DNA from: Bin75 sp965200435
GTDB taxonomy: Bacteria > Nitrospirota > Nitrospiria > Nitrospirales > UBA8639
Assembly (NCBI GenBank): GCA_965200435.1
Contig: OZ241337.1
Span: forward strand, 372,001-436,000
Length of the DNA stretch: 64,000 nucleotides
Direction of reading: 5' to 3'
Part shown: one piece after another, positions 36,269 to 44,674 of the stretch
How positions within the stretch are numbered: position 1 is the stretch's first letter
Layout of the letters: every line of letters starts with the position of its first letter
The notes under the pieces: model-generated
The model's database searches: none
What the model was told of the DNA's origin: nothing
What the model saw: only the letters and a program-made list of their open reading frames with translations
Position numbers and translations under genes: made by a program

Positions 36269-36373
36269 ATGCGCAATAACGCAAAATTGTTCGACATTAT
36301 AGTGTTGGCCGGAATGGTTGTCAATATTCTTTTAGCCGTCTTTCTAATCCTGTATTACTTTGACTTTCTCTAA
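36269..36373 (+). CDS. 34-residue single-span membrane peptide, divergent
   Basis: ATG 36269, stop TAA 36373. After MRNNAKLFD the peptide is one hydrophobic helix ending in YYFDFL. AGGGA lies 6 bp before the start, and a TTGACA-16-GATACT promoter lies upstream. Its stop overlaps the stop of the FGE-fold gene on the opposite strand by 4 bp. Third mini membrane peptide within 500 bp of the bd-like oxidase; possibly a further small subunit or a regulator. Confidence 0.5.
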   Translation: MRNNAKLFDIIVLAGMVVNILLAVFLILYYFDFL

Positions 36374-37272
36374 TCACGGGGACCGGCAACCAGCGTACGT
36401 TCTGGCGTCTTGAGCTTAGACGCGGCACACCGAAAGCCTATGGTTTCATCCCGAAAATCGGGAACCATGAAACTTCTTGACGTCACCCTCAAATCACTTC
36501 CATAGCTGGCATATCCGGCACCGCGAAGTGTCTTGTACCCCCCGCGATCGGCAAAATTCGCTTCTTCTCCCGGCTCACTGGGGTCCGGAGTTTGTTCTTG
36601 ATACCAATTGTCGACCCATTCCATCAGATTCCCAAATCCGTCATAGACGCCAAAAGGGCTTCGATCCAACGGGAACGACCCCACGGACGCCGTGGCTTCA
36701 TAGCCGTCCTCTCTTCCACCCAGATTGGCCTTGTGGATTCTCGGAGAGTTGCCCCAAGGCCACAACCGGCCATCTATCCCTCGCATCGCTTTTTCCCATT
36801 CGGCTTCGCTGGGCAGGCGTTTTCCTTTCCATTTGCAATAGGCATCCGCATCGTACCAGGAGACATAGGCAACAGGCTGATTAGGGCCACGTAATTGGGC
36901 TAGCCGTTTCGCGTACCGGGATGGAGGACCCGGTTTTCGATGGCCGGTCTGTTCCACAAAGGCGCGATAGTCGTGATTCATGACCTCATAGCGATCAATC
37001 CAAAATCCCTCAAGCGTCACAAGACGTTCTGGGCGTTCATTAAACCCGCCTTGACCTGTTCCCTGAACAAACGATCCGGGAGGGATAAACACCATTTCTT
37101 CCTTGATAAGTGGTTCGGAGGAAGACGCGCCGGTCACCTGAACGGGTTCGACAACCGCCGCAAGCTCGGGATCGGGGGGAGGAGACTTGGTCCCGCGCAG
37201 GATTCCCGAGACCGGCATGCCCACCATGAATACAATCACGGCAAGCAGGATCAGTTTCAATCTCCCATCCAT
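36370..37272 (-). CDS. FGE-sulfatase-fold (SUMF1) protein, membrane anchored, A
   Basis: A 300-residue protein: N-terminal membrane helix (about 5-25), linker, then the formylglycine-generating-enzyme fold (VFIPPGSFVQGTG, RLPSEAEWEKAMRG, WPWGN, FGNLMEWV, GFRCAA). The segment that carries the two active-site Cys in true FGE reads RGAGYASYGSDLRV, with no Cys, so it is unlikely to make formylglycine. Start 37272 follows GAGG. 28 bp after a paralog of the same fold. Confidence 0.85.
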   Translation of the reverse strand: MDGRLKLILLAVIVFMVGMPVSGILRGTKSPPPDPELAAVVEPVQVTGASSSEPLIKEEMVFIPPGSFVQGTGQGGFNERPERLVTLEGFWIDRYEVMNHDYRAFVEQTGHRKPGPPSRYAKRLAQLRGPNQPVAYVSWYDADAYCKWKGKRLPSEAEWEKAMRGIDGRLWPWGNSPRIHKANLGGREDGYEATASVGSFPLDRSPFGVYDGFGNLMEWVDNWYQEQTPDPSEPGEEANFADRGGYKTLRGAGYASYGSDLRVTSRSFMVPDFRDETIGFRCAASKLKTPERTLVAGPRD

Positions 37273-37300
37273 GCTCGCACAACCTCGACAACCCTCACCT

Positions 37301-38215
37301 TCAGGAAGCCTGCTTGACGGCCTCGACGTCTTGGGCACAACGGAACCCGATCGTCGCGTCGGTTCGCCACATTTTGGCTGAAAACCGTTTGGTCAATCTC
37401 GCGTTGAGCTTGGAGTCGCGCCAAGTCCCTCCTCGAATGACTTTAAATTCCGTACTGTCCGGACCGGGAGGGTCGCGAAATGGTGAATTCTGATAATATT
37501 GGGAGTCATAGGTATCCGCAACCCATTCGGCAACGTTTCCCGTCATATCGTAGACGCCATACGGACTCCGTCCGCTTTCGAAAGAGCCCACGGGCGCCAA
37601 ATACTTGAACCCATCGTCTTCCCCGTCGATATTGGAAATCAGATAGCTGAACTCATTCCCCCAAGGATAGAGTCGACGACCTTCCCCCCGGGCGGCCTTC
37701 TCCCATTCGGCTTCGGTCGGCAACCGCTTCCCCGCCCACCGGCAATAGGCAAAGGCATCATTCCATCCGAGCCCCACGACGGGAAAATCCGGATCGACGA
37801 GTTTGGCAATGTCTTCTTCGAAGACCGGCACCTGAGGGTTCTCCCGCTTGGTCATCCTGACAAACCGGTCGTATTCCGACTGGGTGACTTCCTTGAGATC
37901 GATAAAGTACGTCTTCAGATACACCGGGTGAGCCGGGGCTTCATCGGGATCCCCCTGATCATACCCCATGGTAAAAGGTCCTTCGGGAATTTCTACCATC
38001 TCACGGCCTTCATTACCGACGAGCGTACGATACATTGAAAAATCCTGGACTTTCACCGGAGCAATGACTCGAGGCTTGGCCGTTTGCGACTTTGAAGCCA
38101 GTCGGTCCAACTCCTGTTTCCCTTTATACGTTTCGTAGATCAGCATGACCATCATCAGGATGAACGAGGCAAAGACAAAGATGATGGAACCGATGAGCAC
38201 GCCGCGATTTTCCAT
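37301..38215 (-). CDS. FGE-sulfatase-fold (SUMF1) protein, membrane anchored, B
   Basis: A 304-residue paralog: N-terminal helix (8-27), then the FGE fold with MVEIPEGPFTMG, RLPTEAEWEKAARG, YPWGN, TGNVAEWV and GFRCAQ. The equivalent of the FGE active-site segment reads RGGTWRDSKLNAR, again without Cys. Probably a structural or ligand-binding periplasmic protein linked to the two oxidase clusters it lies between. GGAAGAG precedes the ATG. Confidence 0.85.
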   Translation of the reverse strand: MENRGVLIGSIIFVFASFILMMVMLIYETYKGKQELDRLASKSQTAKPRVIAPVKVQDFSMYRTLVGNEGREMVEIPEGPFTMGYDQGDPDEAPAHPVYLKTYFIDLKEVTQSEYDRFVRMTKRENPQVPVFEEDIAKLVDPDFPVVGLGWNDAFAYCRWAGKRLPTEAEWEKAARGEGRRLYPWGNEFSYLISNIDGEDDGFKYLAPVGSFESGRSPYGVYDMTGNVAEWVADTYDSQYYQNSPFRDPPGPDSTEFKVIRGGTWRDSKLNARLTKRFSAKMWRTDATIGFRCAQDVEAVKQAS

Positions 38216-38235
38216 GACTCTTCCGTCGCTACGAC

Positions 38236-38646
38236 CTAGGCGGTTTCACCGGAAACATCCTTCCCATTCCGGTCCGACGATTCACGGTCTGAGGAGGTCT
38301 GCCCCGATTTTCTCCAAAACACGTCTATCAACATCGAGACCCAAATACTCAAAAACCCCCCCATCGCCGCCCCGGATCCTGCGCCAACTGTAATGTTTTC
38401 AGGGCCGGACACGGCCCAAGCCAGCATGCCTCCCAAACACGTTCCGAGAAAAATCCCGAGAAAAAACCGCCTTCCGCCAATGAGCCCGATCCCGATTCCC
38501 AAGAGAACACCCAGCCCTGAGGCAAAATACAGAAAGGCATCGCCCATGAGGATTCCAATGAGGACCCCGACCGTCCCCATGACCACCACCCCCAGAAGCA
38601 CGTCTATAACGGTTGCCTTGGAAATCGAAGGCCTCCTCTCGACCAC
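38236..38646 (-). CDS. small glycine-rich membrane protein, unknown
   Basis: About 136 residues from the GTG at 38646, with three or four Gly-rich helices (VLLGVVVMGTVGVLIGILMG; LGVLLGIGIGLIGG; IFLGTCLGGML) and a charged C-terminal tail. The frame is open into the upstream gene, so the true start is uncertain: GTG at 38646, or a non-standard codon behind AGGAGG slightly downstream. Lies between an FGE-fold gene and a DUF3047-like gene. Confidence 0.5.
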   Translation of the reverse strand: MVERRPSISKATVIDVLLGVVVMGTVGVLIGILMGDAFLYFASGLGVLLGIGIGLIGGRRFFLGIFLGTCLGGMLAWAVSGPENITVGAGSGAAMGGFLSIWVSMLIDVFWRKSGQTSSDRESSDRNGKDVSGETA

Positions 38647-38651
38647 GAGTG

Positions 38652-39287
38652 TTATTCCGCGCGAACCTCGATGGAACCGAAATCGATTTCCACTCCGGGT
38701 CCGCTTTGCAGGGAAATACCCCATGCCAGCGGAGCAGGGTCATGATCATGAATCTCTATAAAGTCTTGATAGGCATTGACCGTTTCTTCCACCCATTCAC
38801 CCAACGGCTGGGGACCTGAACGAACCACAACCTCCGCCGCACCGAACAATCCGCCGTCAGTCACGGCACCCACGGGCTTCGTGCCACTCCAGACGTACTT
38901 CGTGGACACCGGAATGAACATCAGATCCGTGTCCAGATTCGCAAAGATCGCCGCAATAAACTCGGTTTTCTCCGGAACGACGTGCAGACGCCATCGCCAC
39001 GTTAGAATAGGGTGGGTACGGGGATTCCAATCAACGTTCTTGGTATACACACGCTGGTTGGCTCCCTTGCCCTTCAGAAACGCGGTGTCCCCTTGGCGGT
39101 GAAGGGAATACGCTTCTTTTGCGGTCATGGTACTTCGTGATCCTTCCCATCCTTTTGGAAATTGTTCCTCGTCAGGGTTTTGAAAATTTTCGAGCGTCAC
39201 CACCTGCGAAAACGCCGGCACACTCGCCGTGACAAGGAGAACGAAGAGCAGAGCAAAGCCTCTCCGGAGCAGAATTCCCGTTCTCAT
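38652..39287 (-). CDS. secreted DUF3047-like protein
   Basis: A 211-residue protein with a signal peptide (about 7-27). The stretch ILTWRWRL... FANLDTDLMFIPVSTKYVWSG resembles DUF3047 proteins; beta-rich, function unknown. Its ATG overlaps the stop of the second bd-like oxidase gene (ATGA), so the two are translationally coupled. Confidence 0.7.
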   Translation of the reverse strand: MRTGILLRRGFALLFVLLVTASVPAFSQVVTLENFQNPDEEQFPKGWEGSRSTMTAKEAYSLHRQGDTAFLKGKGANQRVYTKNVDWNPRTHPILTWRWRLHVVPEKTEFIAAIFANLDTDLMFIPVSTKYVWSGTKPVGAVTDGGLFGAAEVVVRSGPQPLGEWVEETVNAYQDFIEIHDHDPAPLAWGISLQSGPGVEIDFGSIEVRAE

Positions 39288-41134
39288 GCCGATTCTTCTC
39301 TTGAAAACGCCTGCACGAAAGAGACACGTTCAGCCTGGTCGTCTTTTTCCACGACGGGCAACCGTCTGTCCCTCGTGGCCAACCAAAACATGAAAAAAAC
39401 CGAAAACCAAAACAACACCATATTGATGGTCACCATTTTGACAGCAAAGAGAATGGGAGGGGTAAAGGCCCAAGGGGAAAGATCCGCCATCAGTTCATTC
39501 ACGTGCCACCCCAACCGACCGGATGACCGGATATACCCCATCAATCCCATCACCCAGGAAAAGGTTGCGGCGACACCGAACAACGCGACCATCCCGCGTA
39601 CGGAGATCCGGCCCCATTGGATGGGACCACGAAGCTGACTCTCCTTCAACAAAAAATGATTGATCAGCACCCCTCCGAGCAGAACAGTCGCCGTCGTCGC
39701 CCCCTGCGGAATCGACAACCCCACCCGAACGTGGGCGGGAATAAAAAACCCGTAAACCGCAACCCAGATGATATTGGCCATGCCCGTGACGAACAACACC
39801 GCGATCGCGACGTTTCCGGCCGTGGCCCAAGGAACCGTAATGATCCGGTTAGCGCGACGATACAGCAGGTAGCTCAAGGCCGTCAGGCAGATCATGATGT
39901 TGACGGCGCCGTTTTTGGCGGACATCACCCCGAATTGCCCGATGACGGGATGTTGCGCCGCACCCATGGCTTTCATTTCACTGGGAGTCATGGCAATCGT
40001 ATGCGGAGTGAACCAGACCAGAAACGATACCATCAGACCCATGAGGATGATTTTGAAATAGGAATGATACCGTTCCCCGCCCCGTAACCGTCCCAAGGAC
40101 TGCCAGATGTAATAATTAATGCCTAGAAACAGGGCGCCGATGGTGGTCGCCTGAACCACAAACAGCCAGGACAACAATCCGCCCATCATCGTCATGCCCA
40201 TCTCCTGACGGAATTCGAAGACGGAGCGCATTAGCCAATACCCGGCAAAAGGCATGGGAAGCAAGGCACACACCACCACGACAATAAACACATAGCCCAC
40301 CCAATCGTAATACGCCCGCTCTTCCGGGACCCTGGTCTTCAAAAACCGGTACGCCGCATAGGCCACGACCACGGCTCCGCCTGACATAATATCAGCCAGA
40401 AATCGGTGGGCATTGAGCGGATTCCATAACGGCGAATGCAACAAGTGCCAGACGTTCCCCAGAAACTGTCCCTCGGCATTCACCCCAGCGGGCGCCATCA
40501 TAAAAGACGCCCAGGCGTTGGCTAACAGGAGTAACAGCACCCCCGTGGCATTCGCGACGACCCCGATCGACAGATGCACCCATTTCCCGACTCCCCGGGC
40601 CAAGCGATCCCAACTGTAGTAGTACAGCACAAGGAGAAAGAATTCGCCCAAAAACACCCCGGCGTACAGCGGCATCATTTGCTTGAACGTCGAGCCCATG
40701 TACGACATAAAAACGGGATAGAACGTCAAGAACGCACCGAGCATGACACCGCCGAGCAGCGCCGTGACCGAGAGCGAGAGCACCCCGACGCGAAGAATAT
40801 CTCGACCGAGTCCATCGTAACGTTGAGCGGCCTGCGGATCACGACGGGACAGGCCTAGAAATTCCAGCAGCAATGCAAACAACGGCAGCGCCAGAACGAA
40901 CCCTCCGAAATACGTATGTTGCTGCGTGACGAGCCAGATGACAATCCGGTTATTGAGAGGTTGCCATAGCGGGTAGGTGGATTCGGTTTCCGCGGCCGGG
41001 GGGCCTTGAGGGGTTCCTTCGGTCTTATAATAGACGTCTTCCGTGAGGGGGGAGACATCCGAACCGGCCAACCCCGTGATGGGGGCGACAAGTGAACAGC
41101 CCAAGGCAAACAACAGAAAAACTGCGATCTTCAT
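39284..41134 (-). CDS. bd-like oxidase membrane subunit, copy 2
   Basis: A 616-residue paralog of the protein at 33824-35788, with the same helix pattern and blocks: VTQQHTYFGGFVLALPLF, ASFMMAPAGVN, WNPLNAHRFL, PFAGYWLMRSVFEFRQEMG, FTPHTIAMTPSEMKAMG, GYIRSSGRLGWHVNELM. The acidic N-terminal insert of copy 1 is shorter here. Start 41134 overlaps the upstream stop (ATGA). No cytochrome c genes follow directly; instead there are a DUF3047-like protein and the FGE-fold proteins. May use another electron donor or serve other oxygen levels (inference). Confidence 0.82.
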   Translation of the reverse strand: MKIAVFLLFALGCSLVAPITGLAGSDVSPLTEDVYYKTEGTPQGPPAAETESTYPLWQPLNNRIVIWLVTQQHTYFGGFVLALPLFALLLEFLGLSRRDPQAAQRYDGLGRDILRVGVLSLSVTALLGGVMLGAFLTFYPVFMSYMGSTFKQMMPLYAGVFLGEFFLLVLYYYSWDRLARGVGKWVHLSIGVVANATGVLLLLLANAWASFMMAPAGVNAEGQFLGNVWHLLHSPLWNPLNAHRFLADIMSGGAVVVAYAAYRFLKTRVPEERAYYDWVGYVFIVVVVCALLPMPFAGYWLMRSVFEFRQEMGMTMMGGLLSWLFVVQATTIGALFLGINYYIWQSLGRLRGGERYHSYFKIILMGLMVSFLVWFTPHTIAMTPSEMKAMGAAQHPVIGQFGVMSAKNGAVNIMICLTALSYLLYRRANRIITVPWATAGNVAIAVLFVTGMANIIWVAVYGFFIPAHVRVGLSIPQGATTATVLLGGVLINHFLLKESQLRGPIQWGRISVRGMVALFGVAATFSWVMGLMGYIRSSGRLGWHVNELMADLSPWAFTPPILFAVKMVTINMVLFWFSVFFMFWLATRDRRLPVVEKDDQAERVSFVQAFSREESA

Positions 41135-42219
41135 GAAAGTATCTCTTGCCTGGGCTTCCCCTGCCTGATCTCGACGGGATTCATCTTCCGTCCTGACGTC
41201 ACCCACCCGGTTTTAGCTAAAATTTCCATCACGAATGGACAACGGGTCAAACCCTCGGAGAATCCGCCTTGTGTTTGAGCCTCCACAAAAACCCGGGCCC
41301 CCAAAAAATACCCATACCCGGCCATCATCCCCGCGGACACCCCACCAACCACCGGGTAAATGAAAAGGGCCACGTCCTCAACCTGCAAGACAAACGCAAG
41401 AAGACCAAATTGCACTAAATAGTAAGTAAACGCAAAAGTCAAACACGGCCACAGCCAAAACCGGCAGGTTTCCCACCACGATTCTATCTTGAAGCGGTCC
41501 GGGAAGTCTTCCAGCGGACACTTCCCGGACAAAAAGGCTCCATGGGCGAAACACGCCGCCACGACACAAACCAGAATCGCCTGACCGACATCCCTCCCTT
41601 CGCCGGTCCAGACGAACCGGGTCGCGACCGCCGTCGCTCCACCGGCCACAAACCCCGCGCCTATCCATCGGACCAGATGGGAAAAGTCGCGCCGGATCAA
41701 CTCGCGAAACGCCCCGCCGTCGGGAAAGGTCACCATGCGCACGCCTTGGGATTCCATGCGGACCACGTGTCCGATCTCAAAGGCATCCCGAGTGACCGCC
41801 GTACAGGAGATAATCAGGGCCATCATGGCCGGCCCGTCGGGATGAAGCAAAAAATTGTAATCGGCAAAGAGCGCCAGCATCGCCAAGACCAACAACGAAA
41901 GCTGCACGCCGTAGAGAAACCCGATCCATCCGCCCACCCAGAAAAGGCGGCCGGGAGCATCGGTGCGACAAACCCGGGTAAGAGGCTGGGTGCGTCCCAT
42001 CGCGTAGGCCCAATACGCGGTGACGGTCGCCAGGACCCCGCTCATCGCCAACAACACCATCGGGTCGGACAGCGGAAGAACGTCTTTTGAAAGACGATAA
42101 AGGACAAAGGCCACAAACCCCGGGATGAGCATCACCCAACGCTTCCGCTTGCGAACGTCGGGTTCCGTGACGACCGCATTCAGTTGGGGAATGACCCGGA
42201 GCACGAGTCGGTGCAGCAT
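41131..42219 (-). CDS. polytopic membrane protein upstream of bd-like oxidase 2
   Basis: A 362-residue protein with about eight helices, for example VMLIPGFVAFVLY, WIGFLYGVQLSLLVLAMLALF, ILVCVVAACFAHGAFL and FAFTYYLVQFGLLAFVL. A cytoplasmic CPLEDFP and a CPFVMEIL motif are notable. I recognise no family. Overlaps the bd-like oxidase start by 4 bp, so the products are probably made together. Confidence 0.65.
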   Translation of the reverse strand: MLHRLVLRVIPQLNAVVTEPDVRKRKRWVMLIPGFVAFVLYRLSKDVLPLSDPMVLLAMSGVLATVTAYWAYAMGRTQPLTRVCRTDAPGRLFWVGGWIGFLYGVQLSLLVLAMLALFADYNFLLHPDGPAMMALIISCTAVTRDAFEIGHVVRMESQGVRMVTFPDGGAFRELIRRDFSHLVRWIGAGFVAGGATAVATRFVWTGEGRDVGQAILVCVVAACFAHGAFLSGKCPLEDFPDRFKIESWWETCRFWLWPCLTFAFTYYLVQFGLLAFVLQVEDVALFIYPVVGGVSAGMMAGYGYFLGARVFVEAQTQGGFSEGLTRCPFVMEILAKTGWVTSGRKMNPVEIRQGKPRQEILS

Positions 42220-42314
42220 CGGAATCTCTCAAGCAGACGTATCAGCCGATACGGGAAAAAGCGTGAACAAGCCGAATGCCTGCGATCTTGGCCGGCATGG
42301 AGACGTCTTGGAGT

Positions 42315-42794
42315 TTAGGAACGTGAGGTTGCCATACCGAAATAGCGGGCCTTGATTTCTTCCATCAACTCCACCGTGACTTCGGACAAGCCCCGGTCCT
42401 GGGCCGTGCGCTCCAATTCCAGGCGCGCCATGGCACGAACCGGCCCAGGGATGCGGGACAAACGGCGCTTCGCGTCGGGATGCCATGAGACCGTCCCATG
42501 ATTCCCGGCTTCCGTCATCAGGTCGGTCGAAATCACCGTGAGGCCTGTTCGACCCGCATACGCTTCCACTTCCTGCCGGACAAGAGGCGCCACGTACGGT
42601 GGCAGCCGATCCAAACGATGTCGGGCCTCATCAGTCCAGGCCGGGCGGTCGAAAAACAGACTGGCGTTTCGCTGGTCCGTCTCGATCCCCAACTGAAAAC
42701 GGCAATGGGCGCAGCGACAACGAAGAAAGACCCGGACGTCTTCCCACTCTTCAAGAACCTCAAACCGGAAATCCGAACCGCAGGCACATTGCAT
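42315..42794 (-). CDS. tandem PCP_red-type domain protein with Cys motif
   Basis: About 159 residues. N-terminal zinc-type motif CACG...CRCAHC, then two consecutive copies of the short helical domain known from light-independent protochlorophyllide reductase and relatives: WTDEARHRLDRLPPYVAPLVRQEVE and WHPDAKRRLSRIPGPVRAMARLELE (each in part). There is no photosynthesis gene nearby, so this is a stand-alone use, possibly in heme/Fe-S enzyme assembly. ATG at 42794 with GGGTGA upstream; a GTG lies one codon earlier. Confidence 0.72.
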   Translation of the reverse strand: MQCACGSDFRFEVLEEWEDVRVFLRCRCAHCRFQLGIETDQRNASLFFDRPAWTDEARHRLDRLPPYVAPLVRQEVEAYAGRTGLTVISTDLMTEAGNHGTVSWHPDAKRRLSRIPGPVRAMARLELERTAQDRGLSEVTVELMEEIKARYFGMATSRS

Positions 42795-42801
42795 CACGGG
42801 A

Positions 42802-43518
42802 TCACCCGATTCGTCCAGGATACAGAATATACAGCATGGTATAGGTGATACTGCCGGTCACGAACAGAATGCAATACACCGCCATGGTAAACCGGCCCAG
42901 AACTCGATGACGCCGCGCGCCATTCGGCCATATGCGCTGGATGGCCACCTCGATGCCGAATACAAGGGCAATGAGCGCGATGAGTCCGAGATAGACGAAG
43001 AATTTGCCCATGGACAATCCGCTGACGGCGACGCGACTGAAAAACAACAGCAGCACAAGGGCTGTCACCACACCCAACAGAATTGCGATTTTTTTGCCGG
43101 TGGTTTGCAGAATGGCTTCCTGCAACTCACGTCGGCCGTTGACGAAAATTTGCGAACGGAAGCCCAGGACAATCATGTATACGGCCATGACCAATCCGAT
43201 CACGACCAACAGAATGTGAAACGTCAAGAGAGGCACGAACACGTTGTCATACAAAGCCTGTGGCCCGCCGAACCCTTCCTTGCCTTCAAAGGCCAACACG
43301 CCGAGCTGACGAAACAAATAATAACTGGTGAAAAATGCCAGCATGGCGATCATCCCGCCAAGCATCAACCAATGATGCCCGTTCCCGTGATTCTTTTTAG
43401 CCTGGACCCACCCGACGATAAACAACCCGGTGAACAACGTGGCCATCAATTGGCTGATATCGGCCCCCAGTGTCGCATGCGTCCCGACAAACCCCGGCTC
43501 TCGTAACCATTCAGCCAT
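42802..43518 (-). CDS. DUF420-family membrane protein
   Basis: A 238-residue protein with six or seven helices. The HHWLMLGGMIAMLAFFTSYYLFRQ and HILLVVIGLVMAVYMI blocks with conserved His resemble DUF420, a family often coded beside terminal oxidases and implicated in their assembly (CtaM relatives). 4 bp from the PCP_red-type gene and directly after the methyltransferase gene: one unit leading to the second bd-like oxidase. GAGGGG before the ATG. Confidence 0.75.
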   Translation of the reverse strand: MAEWLREPGFVGTHATLGADISQLMATLFTGLFIVGWVQAKKNHGNGHHWLMLGGMIAMLAFFTSYYLFRQLGVLAFEGKEGFGGPQALYDNVFVPLLTFHILLVVIGLVMAVYMIVLGFRSQIFVNGRRELQEAILQTTGKKIAILLGVVTALVLLLFFSRVAVSGLSMGKFFVYLGLIALIALVFGIEVAIQRIWPNGARRHRVLGRFTMAVYCILFVTGSITYTMLYILYPGRIG

Positions 43519-44508
43519 TTACCCCTCTCCTCGTTTGACGCCCTGAACAATCGCCCGTGGTTCCAATTCCGTGACGGATGCAAAGCCGGCACGGGTCATC
43601 CAATCCATGGCCTCCAGAGTCGTAAAACACTCTCCCTGTTCCGTATTGACCAAAATATGCACGGCAAACGCCGTGGTCCACGCCGGACTCGTCCGTTCCG
43701 GATCCAAAAACCGGTCCTTGATGACCAACCGGCCCGCATCCGTCAGATGAGCAAACGCCTTGCGCACCAACCGGGCATTGGTTTGCGCGTCCTGGTAATG
43801 GAGCACGTCGGACAGGAGCACCAGATCATAAAGGCCGCCCAATGAATCCGTATTGAAATCACCGGGCATGACGGTAATACGATCCTCCAGCCCGGCTTCC
43901 TTGATGGACCGTTCGGTCCCCTGGAGAGTCGCAGGCAAATCAAACACCGTGGCGGTGAGATGGGGATATTCCCGGCAAAAGGCAATCGCATTCGTCCCGG
44001 CTCCGCCGCCGGCGTCCAGCATGCGTTCAACGCCGTCCAGTTGCAGGGCTTTCGCGAGGGTGATGCCGCTCCCCCGGCCGATCCGGTCCAACACCGCCAA
44101 CACGTTGGCGCCCATCTCCGGATCGGTTTCAAACACGTGCTGCCGGACCGGAGACGCGCCGGTTCGGATGGTCTCTTCAAGTTTTCCCCAGTTCACCCAT
44201 TCCGAATCGTGCAGAACCAAAAGGTGACCGACGTAATCCGGGCTGACTCGCACCAAATGTTTCTGAGCCACGCCGGTATTCGCAAAGCGACCTTCGTGTT
44301 TCGTCAGGATCCGCATCGCAGCCAGCGCGTGTAACACCACGCTCAACGCCCGTTCATCCAGAGATACACGTCGGGCTAAGTCAGCGGGAGAATCGGAACG
44401 GCCATCCAAGGCTGAAAAAAGATCCAGCTTGATCGCCGTGAGAAGAATTTTTGTCTCCCAGTAATACCCGATCTGAAATATTTCTGCGAGAGAGAGCTCC
44501 CGAGGCAC
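43519..44508 (-). CDS. SAM-dependent O-methyltransferase, acetylserotonin/CrtF type
   Basis: A 329-residue protein: N-terminal dimerisation winged-helix domain (to about 100), then a Rossmann methyltransferase domain with the SAM loop MLDAGGGAGTNAIAF, VFDLPATL and the LLSDVLHYQD motif. Substrate unknown; relatives methylate small hydroxylated aromatics or carotenoid/quinone-type compounds. Start GTG at 44508 after GAGGGA. First gene of the group leading into bd-like oxidase 2. Confidence 0.82.
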   Translation of the reverse strand: MPRELSLAEIFQIGYYWETKILLTAIKLDLFSALDGRSDSPADLARRVSLDERALSVVLHALAAMRILTKHEGRFANTGVAQKHLVRVSPDYVGHLLVLHDSEWVNWGKLEETIRTGASPVRQHVFETDPEMGANVLAVLDRIGRGSGITLAKALQLDGVERMLDAGGGAGTNAIAFCREYPHLTATVFDLPATLQGTERSIKEAGLEDRITVMPGDFNTDSLGGLYDLVLLSDVLHYQDAQTNARLVRKAFAHLTDAGRLVIKDRFLDPERTSPAWTTAFAVHILVNTEQGECFTTLEAMDWMTRAGFASVTELEPRAIVQGVKRGEG

Positions 44509-44526
44509 AAGAATCCCTCACCCTGG

Positions 44527-44546
44527 CCCTCTCCCGGGGGAGAGGG
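44527..44546. repeat. short perfect palindrome CCCTCTCCC/GGGAGAGGG
   Basis: A 9-bp perfect stem with a GG loop, preceded by TCACCCTGG. This string is common as a dispersed intergenic hairpin in many genomes. It lies just upstream of the methyltransferase gene. Confidence 0.6.
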
Positions 44547-44610
44547 AAATCTCTTGAAATAGTAACGGGCTGGAAACAGCGAACGCAAGGGAACGCACAA
44601 CGCACGCGAC

Positions 44611-44647
44611 AAAAAAGGGCGGCAACGATAACCCGTTACCGCCCTTT
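44611..44647 (-). terminator. rho-independent terminator of CxxHxxM protein gene
   Basis: Stem AAAGGGCGG-AACG (44614-44627) with CGTT-CCGCCCTTT (44634-44647), one mismatch, followed on the minus strand by TTTTTT. 28 bp after the stop of the gene at 44675. Confidence 0.82.
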
Positions 44648-44674
44648 CTACGTTCTCAAAAACGAAAGCGTGGC

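Noticed and set aside
33824..41134. Heme-copper (aa3/cbb3) oxidase subunit I
   Set aside because: The proteins lack the closely spaced His-rich helices of heme-copper oxidases and match bd-like architecture instead.
44527..44546. CRISPR repeat candidate
   Set aside because: Single palindrome without spacing repeats; no array or cas gene anywhere in the window.
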